From Winogradskyella marincola (GTDB lineage Bacteria > Bacteroidota > Bacteroidia > Flavobacteriales > Flavobacteriaceae): a stretch of 58,332 nt of DNA. Position numbers and translations under genes: made by a program. The stretch lies in assembly GCF_029624125.1 (NCBI RefSeq), contig NZ_JARSBN010000009.1:1-58332 (forward strand), read 5' to 3'. How positions within the stretch are numbered: position 1 is the stretch's first letter; each line of letters starts with the position of its first letter. Shown in pieces: positions 38,637 through 47,552 of the stretch. Below the pieces are notes generated by a model. It was not told the origin of the DNA. It saw only the letters and a list, made by a program, of their open reading frames with translations, and did no database searches.

Positions 38637-40763
38637 TTAATAATCCTTAACCTTAGCACCATTGTTGTTAAATACACCATTAACTACATTTCCAGATTTA
38701 GCATACTTCATTTTTCCTAATCCATCTATTTTGTCATCAATAAAATAACCTTTAAACACAGAAGTGTCTACATATGTGTATTTGCCATAACCATTTCTCT
38801 TTCCATTTGTTGAATAAGCGCCAGTGTAAGTACTATTGTTTATCCAATAGTATGTGCCTATATGCGCTCGATAACTGTTGCTGAAAAAGCCAATATAAAT
38901 ATCTCCATTGCTGTAAGTGTATTTACCAAACCCATTACTACAATCACCTATACAATTGCCAGAAACTTTATTTGCTTCATAATCTGTTCCCAGGTTTGTT
39001 ACAAATTTTCCGTTTTCATATTTACCTATACTTTTTATGGTTCCGCTTCTATCAATAGTATAGCCATAACCTTCTTGTTTTCCGTCTTTCCATTGACCTA
39101 CATAGGTGTTGCCAGAGGATGCCCAATAATAAAAGCCAGTACCTTCGCGTCTGTTATCCTTGTACTCACCATGGTAAGAACCTCCGTTAGAGTAGCTAAT
39201 GTAGGTAACACCGTTAAGCGCACCATTGCTAAATGTAGACTCTGTCTCAGAGCCAGGTAGTTTTACTTTTCCCCAACCATTTGTGCAATCTCCCTCAACA
39301 CATTGGTAGCCAGAAGAACTAGAACTGCTAGACGAAGTACTTGTAGTAGTTGATGTATTAGTTGCTTGCGTTGATGAATTACTTTTAGTATTTAATTCAT
39401 TGTTATATAGACTTCCTTTATAAACTTTATTTTCTCTAGCTGCTGGAAAGCCATTAAGTACATATGTTGGTATTTTATCAATATAAATAACAGGATCTCC
39501 ATTATCTAGATATTCAAACGTTGCTTTTTCATAATCTATATGTTCACCTTTTACAACAATAAAGAAGTTATCTGTTTCTAAATTACGGTTATAAACTATA
39601 GAAGACGTATCGGTTGTAAAAACACGCATTGGTTTTATTTCCTTATGCTGAAGGTTTTTATAATCATCAATAATGTAAGTAATACCGTTGTTTTTATCTT
39701 CACGATAATCAATCATATGTGGACCTATATAACAAAATTTTCTTGATTTTACTCTATTATAACCATGAACATAATTGATAAAACTTCCATCATATGCATA
39801 ATTAATATATGGTAAGTTTTTAGACAAAACAGTTGTAACAGGAACACGAGTATCTATAGTATGATTGGCTTCTACAAAGTTTGGAACAGAATAATAGGTT
39901 TCCGTAAGACCATCGTATATTACTTTTTCATCAGGTTTTATGCCTTTACTTATAGCTATATCTAATGCATGATTTCCATTAATATACACAGCCTCTTTTT
40001 TATTTCCTGTTTTAAGACCACCAGGAATATAATAACCAAGTTCTATTTTTAATGGTTTATTAGCATCGCTATAATATCGATTAGGTGTTTCAAATATTTT
40101 AGGGTCTTCTTTATTTGCGTCATAGAATTTAATCTTATTCCCATTAGAATCAGTTTCTACAACGTATTCATAAATACCTGATGTTACTTCCTCCTTAACT
40201 AAATAGCCATTGCGATAATGTACTTTACTCGTATAATTGGGCCTTCCATCAGCATATACAGTTCTTGTAGTAACTATTATAATATTACCTGCTTTTTCAT
40301 AGCTGTAATATTTGGTTAGGTTTAGTACGCCCTTTTTTTTGTGTACCATTTCAGTTACACGATTTTGACTATCATATTTATAGGTCTTTTCGTCACCATA
40401 GGTGTTTTTCTCGTATGTTAATAGATTTTTGCTGTTGAATTGGTAATTATACTCAGAACCAGATGGGTATTTGAAACGAATAATATTTCCTTTGTAATCG
40501 TATTCAAACTCATCATTGTAGTTATTTCCTGTTATTCGACCTGAATTGTCATAATAATATCTAGTTCCAAAATTATATACAAGGTTACCTTTTCTATCAA
40601 AAATTTTTCCCTCAGATGCATATATATCACCTTTCAATTTATAATGCTCTTTATTCTGTTTAAATCCAATTGGATTAACAGGAGCATTAACAAAATCAAA
40701 GTCTTGTGCAGAAATGCTAAGCGTTATTAAAACTAAAAAAAATAGACTGATCTGGTTTTTCAT
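38637..40763 (-). CDS. Secreted MORN-repeat protein with N-terminal YD-like repeats
   Basis: This 708-residue protein has a signal peptide (MKNQISLFFLVLITLSISAQ). The N-terminal part (about 45-240) has tyrosine-rich YD/RHS-like strands such as YYDNSGRI, YDYKGNII and YDSQNRVTEM. A middle region (about 240-455) has no recognised domain. A Ser/Thr-only linker (about 458-485) precedes about seven MORN repeats (487-708; GYGYT, GNTYVGQWKDGK and NGYGKYTY types). MORN repeats form flat beta surfaces that bind lipids or proteins. Their export here is predicted only from the signal peptide. No T9SS sorting domain is present, so it may stay in the periplasm. It is transcribed away from the TauE/SafE gene. 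Confidence 0.82.
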   Translation of the reverse strand: MKNQISLFFLVLITLSISAQDFDFVNAPVNPIGFKQNKEHYKLKGDIYASEGKIFDRKGNLVYNFGTRYYYDNSGRITGNNYNDEFEYDYKGNIIRFKYPSGSEYNYQFNSKNLLTYEKNTYGDEKTYKYDSQNRVTEMVHKKKGVLNLTKYYSYEKAGNIIIVTTRTVYADGRPNYTSKVHYRNGYLVKEEVTSGIYEYVVETDSNGNKIKFYDANKEDPKIFETPNRYYSDANKPLKIELGYYIPGGLKTGNKKEAVYINGNHALDIAISKGIKPDEKVIYDGLTETYYSVPNFVEANHTIDTRVPVTTVLSKNLPYINYAYDGSFINYVHGYNRVKSRKFCYIGPHMIDYREDKNNGITYIIDDYKNLQHKEIKPMRVFTTDTSSIVYNRNLETDNFFIVVKGEHIDYEKATFEYLDNGDPVIYIDKIPTYVLNGFPAARENKVYKGSLYNNELNTKSNSSTQATNTSTTTSTSSSSSSSSGYQCVEGDCTNGWGKVKLPGSETESTFSNGALNGVTYISYSNGGSYHGEYKDNRREGTGFYYWASSGNTYVGQWKDGKQEGYGYTIDRSGTIKSIGKYENGKFVTNLGTDYEANKVSGNCIGDCSNGFGKYTYSNGDIYIGFFSNSYRAHIGTYYWINNSTYTGAYSTNGKRNGYGKYTYVDTSVFKGYFIDDKIDGLGKMKYAKSGNVVNGVFNNNGAKVKDY

Positions 40764-40882
40764 GATATAAAGTGTTTGTACAAAAAAACAAAAAAAGCGA
40801 AGGGCTTACCATACGATAACTTGCGTATATTCTGTAAGATATAAAAATAGACAAAGAATAGCTTGACTTTGTTTATCAGTTT

Positions 40883-40945
40883 TTGTAACAACCATTAAAT
40901 TGTAACAAAAGTTACCAATTATATAATTTAAGTCTGCTATTTTTG
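40883..40945 (+). promoter_or_regulatory. Promoter of the TauE/SafE gene with paired TTGTAACAA boxes
   Basis: TTGTAACAA occurs at 40883-40891 and 40900-40908 (17-bp period), and GTAAC/GTTAC forms a small inverted repeat beside the second copy. A full TAnnTTTG match (TATTTTTG) lies at 40938-40945, 45 bases after the start of the second box and about 20 bases before the start codon. The -7 match is good. The operator reading is tentative. Confidence 0.5.
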
Positions 40946-40966
40946 AGAATTCACTAACTAGCAGGT

Positions 40967-41767
40967 ATGGATTTAAATCAAGTTTTTGGCTATATAGGTG
41001 CCATGTTTATTGGAGTTGTTTTAGGGCTCATAGGTGGTGGAGGCTCTATATTAACAGTTCCTATTTTAGTGTACTTGCTATTTGTAAATCCTGTTACTGC
41101 CACTGCATATTCTTTATTTGTAGTAGGAGTATCGTCCTTAGTAGGTGCAATAAGAAATATTCAAAAAGGGTTAGTAGATTTTAAAACAGCAATTGTATTT
41201 GCTATTCCTGCATTTATAGCAGTATATATTACCAGAAAGTATGTAGTGTCAGCAATACCAGAAAGTTTGTTTTCTATTGGCAACCTCACGATAACAAAGA
41301 ATATTGGCATTATGCTATTCTTTGCTGTTATTATGTTGATAGCATCTATATCAATGATTAGAAATAAGCGAGAAGCTGAGAGGGAAATTTCTGAAGTTTC
41401 TTATAATTATCCTTTAATAATTATTGAAGGTATTATAGTTGGTGTTATTACAGGTATAGTAGGAGCAGGAGGCGGATTTTTAATCATTCCAGCATTAGTG
41501 TTATTGGCCAAGCTACCAATGAAAAAGGCTGTAGCAACATCGTTACTAATTATAGCCATAAAGTCTTTAATTGGTTTTATAGGTGATGTTGAAAATTTAG
41601 ATATAGACTGGACTTTCCTCTTAATATTTACATTTATATCTGTGCTAGGTATTTTTTTAGGAATTTATCTTTCAAATTTTATTGAAGGAAAAAAACTAAA
41701 AAAAGGCTTTGGTTGGTTTGTACTAATAATGGGTATTTACATTATTTATAAAGAATTGACACTTTAG
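40967..41767 (+). CDS. TauE/SafE family sulfite/organosulfonate exporter-like permease
   Basis: This 266-residue inner-membrane protein has about eight predicted helices arranged as two similar halves. Each half begins with the family's glycine-rich motif: GLIGGGGSILTVPIL near the N-terminus and GIVGAGGGFLIIPALVLL near residue 165. The length is normal. Relatives move sulfite, sulfoacetate or other small sulfur-containing anions. The neighbours do not identify the substrate. The promoter region upstream is well defined. Confidence 0.9.
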   Translation: MDLNQVFGYIGAMFIGVVLGLIGGGGSILTVPILVYLLFVNPVTATAYSLFVVGVSSLVGAIRNIQKGLVDFKTAIVFAIPAFIAVYITRKYVVSAIPESLFSIGNLTITKNIGIMLFFAVIMLIASISMIRNKREAEREISEVSYNYPLIIIEGIIVGVITGIVGAGGGFLIIPALVLLAKLPMKKAVATSLLIIAIKSLIGFIGDVENLDIDWTFLLIFTFISVLGIFLGIYLSNFIEGKKLKKGFGWFVLIMGIYIIYKELTL

Positions 41768-41851
41768 TGAAGTTATAAATTCTAAAAAAACGAATTCTAA
41801 ACTGTAACATAATAAGATTGTTTGCGTCAAATAAGTGTAAATAAATATATT

Positions 41852-42207
41852 ATGCAGTCCAATTACAATACATACAAACGTACAGACAATCAATTATTGT
41901 TCATTACGCACCTTTCACAATTGTTAACTTTTATAACAGGTTTTGGTGGATTAATAGCACCATTAATTATTTGGGCAACTCAAAAAGAAAGTGTGGATGG
42001 TATGGACGAACATGGTAAGTCTATTATAAACTTTCAATTAAGTATTATAGTATACTAAGTATACCATTAATTTTTCTGTTTGGATTAGGATTATTTATTT
42101 TCGGTTTAATCGGAATTTTAGCATTTATAATGCCTATCATAAACGCAATTAAAGCTAGTAATGGTGAATTACCTAGCTATCCATTATCTCTTAGTTTTAT
42201 TAGTTAG
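41852..42207 (+). pseudogene. DUF4870 domain protein, frameshifted
   Basis: The first part (MQSNYNTYKRTDNQLLFITH to INFQLSIIVY, 41852-42055) is the start of a DUF4870 membrane protein, including the typical DEHGKSIINFQ motif. It then hits TAA at 42056. The missing second half continues in another frame from about 42058 (SIPLIFLFGLGLF, then AIKASNGELPSYPLS) to TAG at 42205-42207. One base lost near 42053-42058 explains it. The sequence context TATACTAAGTATACC is not a known slippery site. This may be a recent mutation or an assembly error. The longer upstream start at 41822 does not fit the family. Confidence 0.8.
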
Positions 42208-42247
42208 TTAGCATTTCTGAAATAATTCAGAGTCAAAGAGATAGTTA

Positions 42248-42277
42248 AAAAACGCTCACAGAAATGTGGGCGTTTTT
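42248..42277 (+). terminator. Terminator after the DUF4870 remnant
   Basis: A stem AAAAACGCTCACA (42248-42260) / TGTGGGCGTTTTT (42265-42277), with one G-T pair and a GAAA tetraloop, ends in a T-run. Confidence 0.9.
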
Positions 42278-42282
42278 ATTTG

Positions 42283-42348
42283 CTCAGAAAAAAAAATACC
42301 ACTTACAGAAAAATAGAATACAGATTACACACATAAATCTTAAGTTTG
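42283..42348 (+). promoter_or_regulatory. Candidate LytTR operator and promoter of the lytS-like gene
   Basis: CTCAGAAAAA and TACAGAAAAA, with the CAG cores at 42285 and 42306, form a direct repeat of period 21. A perfect TAnnTTTG -7 element (TAAGTTTG, 42341-42348) follows, its last base 42 after the second core. The same layout precedes the genes at 46141 and 47553. Paired 9-bp boxes about two turns apart are the usual target of LytTR-domain regulators, so autoregulation is likely. Confidence 0.6.
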
Positions 42349-42361
42349 TTAATTGATATTT

Positions 42362-45271
42362 ATGTGGCGTTATTTTAAAATCATATTATTTTTGCTGTTA
42401 CCAGTTTTTGTAGTTGCTCAAAATCCGGTAACGCAACATATGTCTAAAATTTCTAATCTTCCAGATGTAGAGTTTTATGACATTCAAGAAGATCATAACC
42501 ACTATATCTGGCTTGCTGCTGATAAAGGTTTATACCGTTACAACGGAAATAATTACCAAAAGTTTACAAACCCTAACCAAAAAGCGAATTCTTTATTTCA
42601 ATTAAAATTAGATGAAAAAGGAAAACTTTGGTGTATTAATATTCACGGGCAAATTTTCTATGTTGAAAACGATACATTATACCTTTTTTATGACGCTAGT
42701 AAGCTTGTAAAAGGGCAGTTGTCACCTTTTGAAATTACCAATACATCCATACGCTTATTTACTGTAGATGGTATTTATGATATTAATTTAAAAGACAAAA
42801 GCACCATCAAACTTTTTGAAGGTATGTCTGTTAGTGAGAGTACTCACAATGATTTGTCCTATGTCATTAAAATGAATGCAAGTAACAGACCTTCAAAAGA
42901 AAAACAGAACTGGTATCAAATCAAAGATGACCAGATAAAACTGCTTAAAACGCTCACGTCCAAATACAGGATGCAGTCACCAAAGGTATATGCTTATGAA
43001 AATAGTGCGCTGTTAAATTTTAAAGAACAAGGCAAAAATCAACTTTATATTTATAAGACTGAAATAGACGATGTTTTAAAGCTGAAGACACCCATATCAT
43101 TAGAAGATTTAACCATTTACAACATCACTTCTTTAAATAATGACTATTGGTTTTTAACAACATCTGGTGTGTTCATTTTTCAACTAAAAGAGCAGCAATT
43201 AGTTTTAAAAGAACAATTGTTTAGTAACGAGTCTGTAACCGATGTATTGGTGGATTTTAATAAAAATTATTGGTTTACAACATTAGATAACGGTGTTTTT
43301 GTGTCTTCTAATCTTAATATTAGACAGCTTAATTTAGAACAAGCAAAAGATAAAATTACCGCAGCTTGTGCACTAAATAACAATCAATTTTTATTAGGTA
43401 CAAATAATGGTAAGTTGTTGTTTTATAATACAAACGGTATTTTTAAGACGCTTAAATTACCTGGATCAAAAATCATAGGTAATTTATTTTTTGATGCATC
43501 ACAAAACCATGTGATTGTTAGTATTAATGCATCAGAATCTTATAGTGTAGATTTAAATCTGTTCACTATTAAAGACCAAAAAAATAAATACTCTGTTGCA
43601 AAAACATTTACAAAAATTAATGATGAAAATCTCTTCTACGGAAGCTACAAAGAAGCCATAATATATAACAAACCGTATATTTCAGATTCTACAAGAGTTA
43701 TTAGAAAAAGCAGAGTAAAAGCATCTGAAATATTAAACAATCAGCTATTTGTTTCTTTTATAGATGGCTTATATCAATTTGATGTTAATAGTTTTCAGTC
43801 AAAAGAAATTAAGCTAGATAACGAAAGTATTTTAGTAAACTCAATAGCTAAAATAAACGATGCTATTTGGTTGGCAACACAGCATAATGGCTTGTTGTGT
43901 TTTAAGGATGGTCAATTAATTTCTAGACATGATGCGTTGCCAAAGCAAGTGCAAATAAATACATTAAAATCTGATGGTGAATTTTTATGGATTTCTACCG
44001 AAGAAGGCTTTTATAAGTTTCATCCCAAAACCAATCAAGTAAGGCGTTTAAACACTCAAGATGGATTAACATTATCAGTAGATAAGTTTATTATTCTTGA
44101 AGATTATTTGGTGTCTGTTTTTCCAAATTCATTGTACGTAATGCCCAAAAACAATACGCTTTTTAAGGCTTTTAAAACCTCTAAAGTTTGGATAACATCC
44201 GTTCAAATAAATGATAACGATACGGTTGTAAATACCAATTACAATTTACCTTATGATTATAATAAATTACGATTCGATTTTAACTCAAACGGATTTCAAT
44301 CTAATAAACATGTTAGCTACAAATATCGCATAAAACCAATGGATACCACGTGGCGAAACGTGCCTTTAAACACACATTTTGTGGTGTTTAACAGCTTGTC
44401 TAGTGGCGATTATACGTTTGAATTACAGGGTCAAAACATTAGCAGTAAAGACGTGCAATTTGCAAGTCCTATTACCTTTACTATAGCAAAACCATTTTGG
44501 GAAACCTATTGGTTTTATGGTTTGATTTTGGCATCCGTTTTCGGATTAATTTGGCTGTATTTTAGATGGCGATTGCAACAAAAAGAAGCACAACGTATTG
44601 CTGAAGTTGACAAAATTTTAATCGATAAAAAAATCACTAATTTAAGGTTAGAAAATCTGCGTTCGCAAATGAATCCGCATTTCATTTTCAATGCTTTAAA
44701 CTCTATTCAAGATTATATAATTTCAAATGAAAAGGAATTGGCAAGCTCGTATTTAGTGAAGTTTAGCCGATTAATCCGCATGTATTTAGATTATAGTCAG
44801 CAAAACGAAATTACTTTAGAGGAAGAATTAAACGCGTTAAAACTGTATTTAGAATTAGAAAAAGTGCGTTTTGAAGATGAATTGGAATATGCGATTTCTG
44901 TCGATAATCAATTAAAGACAAAACAGATAAAAGTACCGTCATTATTCATTCAACCGTACGTTGAAAATGCTCTAAAACACGGATTGTTACACAAATTAAA
45001 CGACCGAAAACTACATATTGAAGCTAAAATTATTCAGCAAAATAAATTAGAAATTGCGGTTGAAGATAACGGAATTGGTCGCGTTCAATCGGAAAAATTA
45101 AAACGACCAAACCAACAGCACAAACCTTTTGCAACTAAAGCTAATGAAGAACGTGTGCATCTTTATAAAAACAAATTAAAACGTGATATAACCATAACTA
45201 CCAACGATTTGTATGACGAGAACGACGTTGCTGCAGGTACAAAAGTGGTTATCACGATGCCAATACATTAA
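42362..45271 (+). CDS. LytS-type sensor histidine kinase with beta-propeller sensor
   Basis: The chosen ATG gives 969 residues with a clean signal peptide (MWRYFKIILFLLLPVFVVAQ). A TTG three codons upstream is possible but less likely. The periplasmic sensor has Reg_prop propeller repeats (about 25-610) and a Y_Y_Y domain (about 630-700), followed by one membrane helix (about 715-735). The kinase is of the His_kinase/LytS type, with His773 in NPHFIFNALNSIQDYI and an ATPase domain with QPYVENALKHGL and VEDNGIGR. It differs from the HTCS protein in lacking receiver and DNA-binding domains, which are supplied by the response regulator 3 bases downstream. The signal is unknown. Confidence 0.92.
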   Translation: MWRYFKIILFLLLPVFVVAQNPVTQHMSKISNLPDVEFYDIQEDHNHYIWLAADKGLYRYNGNNYQKFTNPNQKANSLFQLKLDEKGKLWCINIHGQIFYVENDTLYLFYDASKLVKGQLSPFEITNTSIRLFTVDGIYDINLKDKSTIKLFEGMSVSESTHNDLSYVIKMNASNRPSKEKQNWYQIKDDQIKLLKTLTSKYRMQSPKVYAYENSALLNFKEQGKNQLYIYKTEIDDVLKLKTPISLEDLTIYNITSLNNDYWFLTTSGVFIFQLKEQQLVLKEQLFSNESVTDVLVDFNKNYWFTTLDNGVFVSSNLNIRQLNLEQAKDKITAACALNNNQFLLGTNNGKLLFYNTNGIFKTLKLPGSKIIGNLFFDASQNHVIVSINASESYSVDLNLFTIKDQKNKYSVAKTFTKINDENLFYGSYKEAIIYNKPYISDSTRVIRKSRVKASEILNNQLFVSFIDGLYQFDVNSFQSKEIKLDNESILVNSIAKINDAIWLATQHNGLLCFKDGQLISRHDALPKQVQINTLKSDGEFLWISTEEGFYKFHPKTNQVRRLNTQDGLTLSVDKFIILEDYLVSVFPNSLYVMPKNNTLFKAFKTSKVWITSVQINDNDTVVNTNYNLPYDYNKLRFDFNSNGFQSNKHVSYKYRIKPMDTTWRNVPLNTHFVVFNSLSSGDYTFELQGQNISSKDVQFASPITFTIAKPFWETYWFYGLILASVFGLIWLYFRWRLQQKEAQRIAEVDKILIDKKITNLRLENLRSQMNPHFIFNALNSIQDYIISNEKELASSYLVKFSRLIRMYLDYSQQNEITLEEELNALKLYLELEKVRFEDELEYAISVDNQLKTKQIKVPSLFIQPYVENALKHGLLHKLNDRKLHIEAKIIQQNKLEIAVEDNGIGRVQSEKLKRPNQQHKPFATKANEERVHLYKNKLKRDITITTNDLYDENDVAAGTKVVITMPIH

Positions 45272-45274
45272 GAT

Positions 45275-46027
45275 ATGAAAGCGATAATTATAGACGACGA
45301 AAAACGCGCCAGACATTTACTATCCAACTTGCTAACAGAACATTGCGCAAGTATTACTAGCATTGAAGAAGCGCAAGATCTAGCATCTGGTGTAGATTTG
45401 ATTAAAACAACCAAACCAGATGTTGTTTTTTTAGATATTGAAATGCCTAATCAGTCTGGATTAGATATTTTAGAATACTTCCCAAACCAGATCGATTTTA
45501 AAATCATTTTCGTGACGGCGTACAATCAATACGCGATTGAAGCTTTCAAATTATCAGCAGTAGATTATCTGTTAAAACCAGTTGATACAACCGAGTTAAA
45601 AGAAGCGGTTGCAAAAGCCGAAGAAGCGATAAAAGCGAACAATTTAAACGACCAATTAAATAAGTTACGCGACTCGTTAAAGCAGCTATCTATAGACAAA
45701 ATTGCTTTAGAAATCCCAAAAGGAATCATGTTCGCCTCACATAATGATATTGTGTATTTTGAAGCCGATGGTATGTACACTAACGTGCAACTTATTGATG
45801 GCAAACAAAAGACCATTTGCAAACCGTTAAAGCATTTTGTTGAGCAATTAGAACGCAATGCGATGTTTTTTAAATGTCATCGGTCGTATTTAATCAACTT
45901 AAAATACGTAGATGAATTGGTTAAAGATGATGGCGATTATTTGCTAATGAACAATCAAAAACGCATCCCAATTTCAAAATCTAAACGCGATCAATTTCTT
46001 GAAGTAATCAAGGAAACGTTTATGTGA
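45275..46027 (+). CDS. LytTR-family response regulator
   Basis: This 250-residue protein has a receiver domain (1-120) with phospho-acceptor Asp54 in FLDIEMP, the acidic pair in IIDDEKRA and the conserved Lys in LLKPVD. A LytTR DNA-binding domain follows (about 145-250), with FKCHRSYLINLKYV and IPISKSKRDQF. It starts 3 bases after the kinase gene, so the two form a matched pair. The CAGAAA direct repeats at 42283, 46052 and 47455 are its likely binding sites. Confidence 0.94.
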   Translation: MKAIIIDDEKRARHLLSNLLTEHCASITSIEEAQDLASGVDLIKTTKPDVVFLDIEMPNQSGLDILEYFPNQIDFKIIFVTAYNQYAIEAFKLSAVDYLLKPVDTTELKEAVAKAEEAIKANNLNDQLNKLRDSLKQLSIDKIALEIPKGIMFASHNDIVYFEADGMYTNVQLIDGKQKTICKPLKHFVEQLERNAMFFKCHRSYLINLKYVDELVKDDGDYLLMNNQKRIPISKSKRDQFLEVIKETFM

Positions 46028-46051
46028 TTTATTTGAAATTTCTGAAATTCC

Positions 46052-46118
46052 TTCAGAAAAAAAATCCTCGTTTTTAGAAAAATCCAAATTAAGAATGGTT
46101 GTTGAGTGCTTTATTTTG
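46052..46118 (+). promoter_or_regulatory. Candidate LytTR operator and promoter of the 46141 gene
   Basis: TTCAGAAAAA (46052-46061) and TTTAGAAAAA (46073-46082) repeat with period 21. A TATTTTG element ends at 46118, 43 bases after the second core, almost the same spacing as upstream of the kinase gene. The first copy is also the right arm of a small inverted repeat (46039-46059) beyond the regulator's stop codon. Confidence 0.55.
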
Positions 46119-46140
46119 AAGTCCACTAAACACGATTCTT

Positions 46141-47358
46141 ATGAAAAAAATAATTCTATTATTAGCTATAGCTTTATGTTATACAACATCGCATGCGCAA
46201 TTTGGTAAAATGCTTAAAAACAAAGCCAAAGCAGCAGTAGAGAAGAAGTTAGATAAAAAAGAAACAAGCAATTCATCTTCAAAATCTGAAAATTCTTCTG
46301 GAATGGTTGGAGATTCTTCAACTGAAACTTCATCAAAAACAGAATACACCGATGAAGAATTTAAAGCAGAAATAGCTAAAAAGTATCCAAACGACCAGGC
46401 GAAACAAGATTTATACTATCAAAAGTATCTTGAGAAAAAACAACAAGAAGCCGAAGCTAACAAGCCTAAATCAGCTAATACAGTAAGTGACGATTTTTTA
46501 TATATGTCGTATCCTTTTGCGATGACCAAAGGCATGAGCGCAGTTGGTGTTGATCGCGTAAAAATTAGACGTCAAATGACAGACATGGGCGATAATGTAG
46601 ACTTGTTGCCTGCGCAAGATCCAGAATATGCGTGGTTACGCTTTTTAACAACACCAGAACTAGTAGCAATGTCACCAGAGGGTTACATAGGTTACGAGTT
46701 GGTTTCAGGAATGTTTACTACCAAAGTAGGCGCAGACCGATCGCAAACTTTAGAGCTTGGTACAGGCATGCCTATTTTAGTAAGAGGCATGTTAATAGCA
46801 GACGATGTGTTTGTAATTTACGCTGCATCTCATCAAGGCGGACACGCATTTAATGTGCCATCATACATGATTCAAGAAGATATTACGATTTTAAACGTGA
46901 TAGGTAAAGGCGAGCAACAATTTCATTTAGATTGGTTAGAAAAAGCGAAACCAATTGTAAAAGAATTTGAAGCGACGTTAAAAGCGAATTACGATGCTGC
47001 TGCCAAATCTACCATGGATGCTATTAAAATGCCAAAAGCTGGTAGTATGAATAGTAATGCGTCATTAGTAAGTTTTGCTAAAGAAAACGTTTCTAAAACC
47101 ATTGCAAAAGATGGTGCAAAACTTCTAAAATTAAACATAGAATCTAACGACTGGAATATTGTAACAAATAAATACACAGGTCGTATTTTATACCGTTGGA
47201 TTAAAGGCGCATTCACAGAAAAAAATAAAAATAACGACTGCTATTTACAAGGATTTTTAATCAAGCAACAGTACAATGGTAGCGGCTATGGTAGCTCACA
47301 ATTTGGTGGTGTTATTCACGGTCAAATGCCTTACGGACAAAAAATGAATTGCGAATAA
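46141..47358 (+). CDS. Secreted protein of unknown function, predicted LytTR target
   Basis: This 405-residue product has a signal peptide (MKKIILLLAIALCYTTSHAQ). A Lys- and Ser-rich, probably disordered or coiled segment follows (about 22-120), with KNKAKAAVEKKLDKK and many Ser/Thr/Glu residues. The rest (about 120-405) looks globular. I recognise no family. There is no lipobox and no T9SS sorting domain, so it is probably periplasmic. It lies directly after the LytS/LytTR pair behind its own candidate operator, with a terminator after it, which points to a role in whatever that system controls. Confidence 0.75.
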   Translation: MKKIILLLAIALCYTTSHAQFGKMLKNKAKAAVEKKLDKKETSNSSSKSENSSGMVGDSSTETSSKTEYTDEEFKAEIAKKYPNDQAKQDLYYQKYLEKKQQEAEANKPKSANTVSDDFLYMSYPFAMTKGMSAVGVDRVKIRRQMTDMGDNVDLLPAQDPEYAWLRFLTTPELVAMSPEGYIGYELVSGMFTTKVGADRSQTLELGTGMPILVRGMLIADDVFVIYAASHQGGHAFNVPSYMIQEDITILNVIGKGEQQFHLDWLEKAKPIVKEFEATLKANYDAAAKSTMDAIKMPKAGSMNSNASLVSFAKENVSKTIAKDGAKLLKLNIESNDWNIVTNKYTGRILYRWIKGAFTEKNKNNDCYLQGFLIKQQYNGSGYGSSQFGGVIHGQMPYGQKMNCE

Positions 47359-47387
47359 TTAATATACGCTAATAACCCATAGTTTTT

Positions 47388-47417
47388 AAAGTCTGCTTAT
47401 TTAAGCAGGCTTTTTTT
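47388..47417 (+). terminator. Terminator after the 46141 gene
   Basis: A stem AAAGTCTGCTT / AAGCAGGCTTT (one G-T pair) with a 4-base loop is followed by a T-run. Confidence 0.9.
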
Positions 47418-47454
47418 ATTTGATTTAAAATGTAAGAATAATCTTTATTATTTA

Positions 47455-47521
47455 TTCAGAAAGAAATTAGAGCTATTCAGAAAAAAGCACATTGAAAACC
47501 TTATATGTAGTAGTTGTTTTG
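47455..47521 (+). promoter_or_regulatory. Candidate LytTR operator and promoter of the 47553 gene
   Basis: TTCAGAAAGA (47455-47464) and TTCAGAAAAA (47476-47485) repeat with period 21. A TTGTTTTG sequence, one base off the -7 consensus, ends at 47521, 43 bases after the second core. This is the third site with the same geometry. Confidence 0.55.
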
Positions 47522-47552
47522 TGGTTGAAAATAAAAACAAATCTCAACTACA

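Noticed and set aside
41822..41851. Upstream start for the DUF4870 gene
   Set aside because: The added residues do not fit the family, which starts near MQSNYN, and the ATG at 41852 is in frame.
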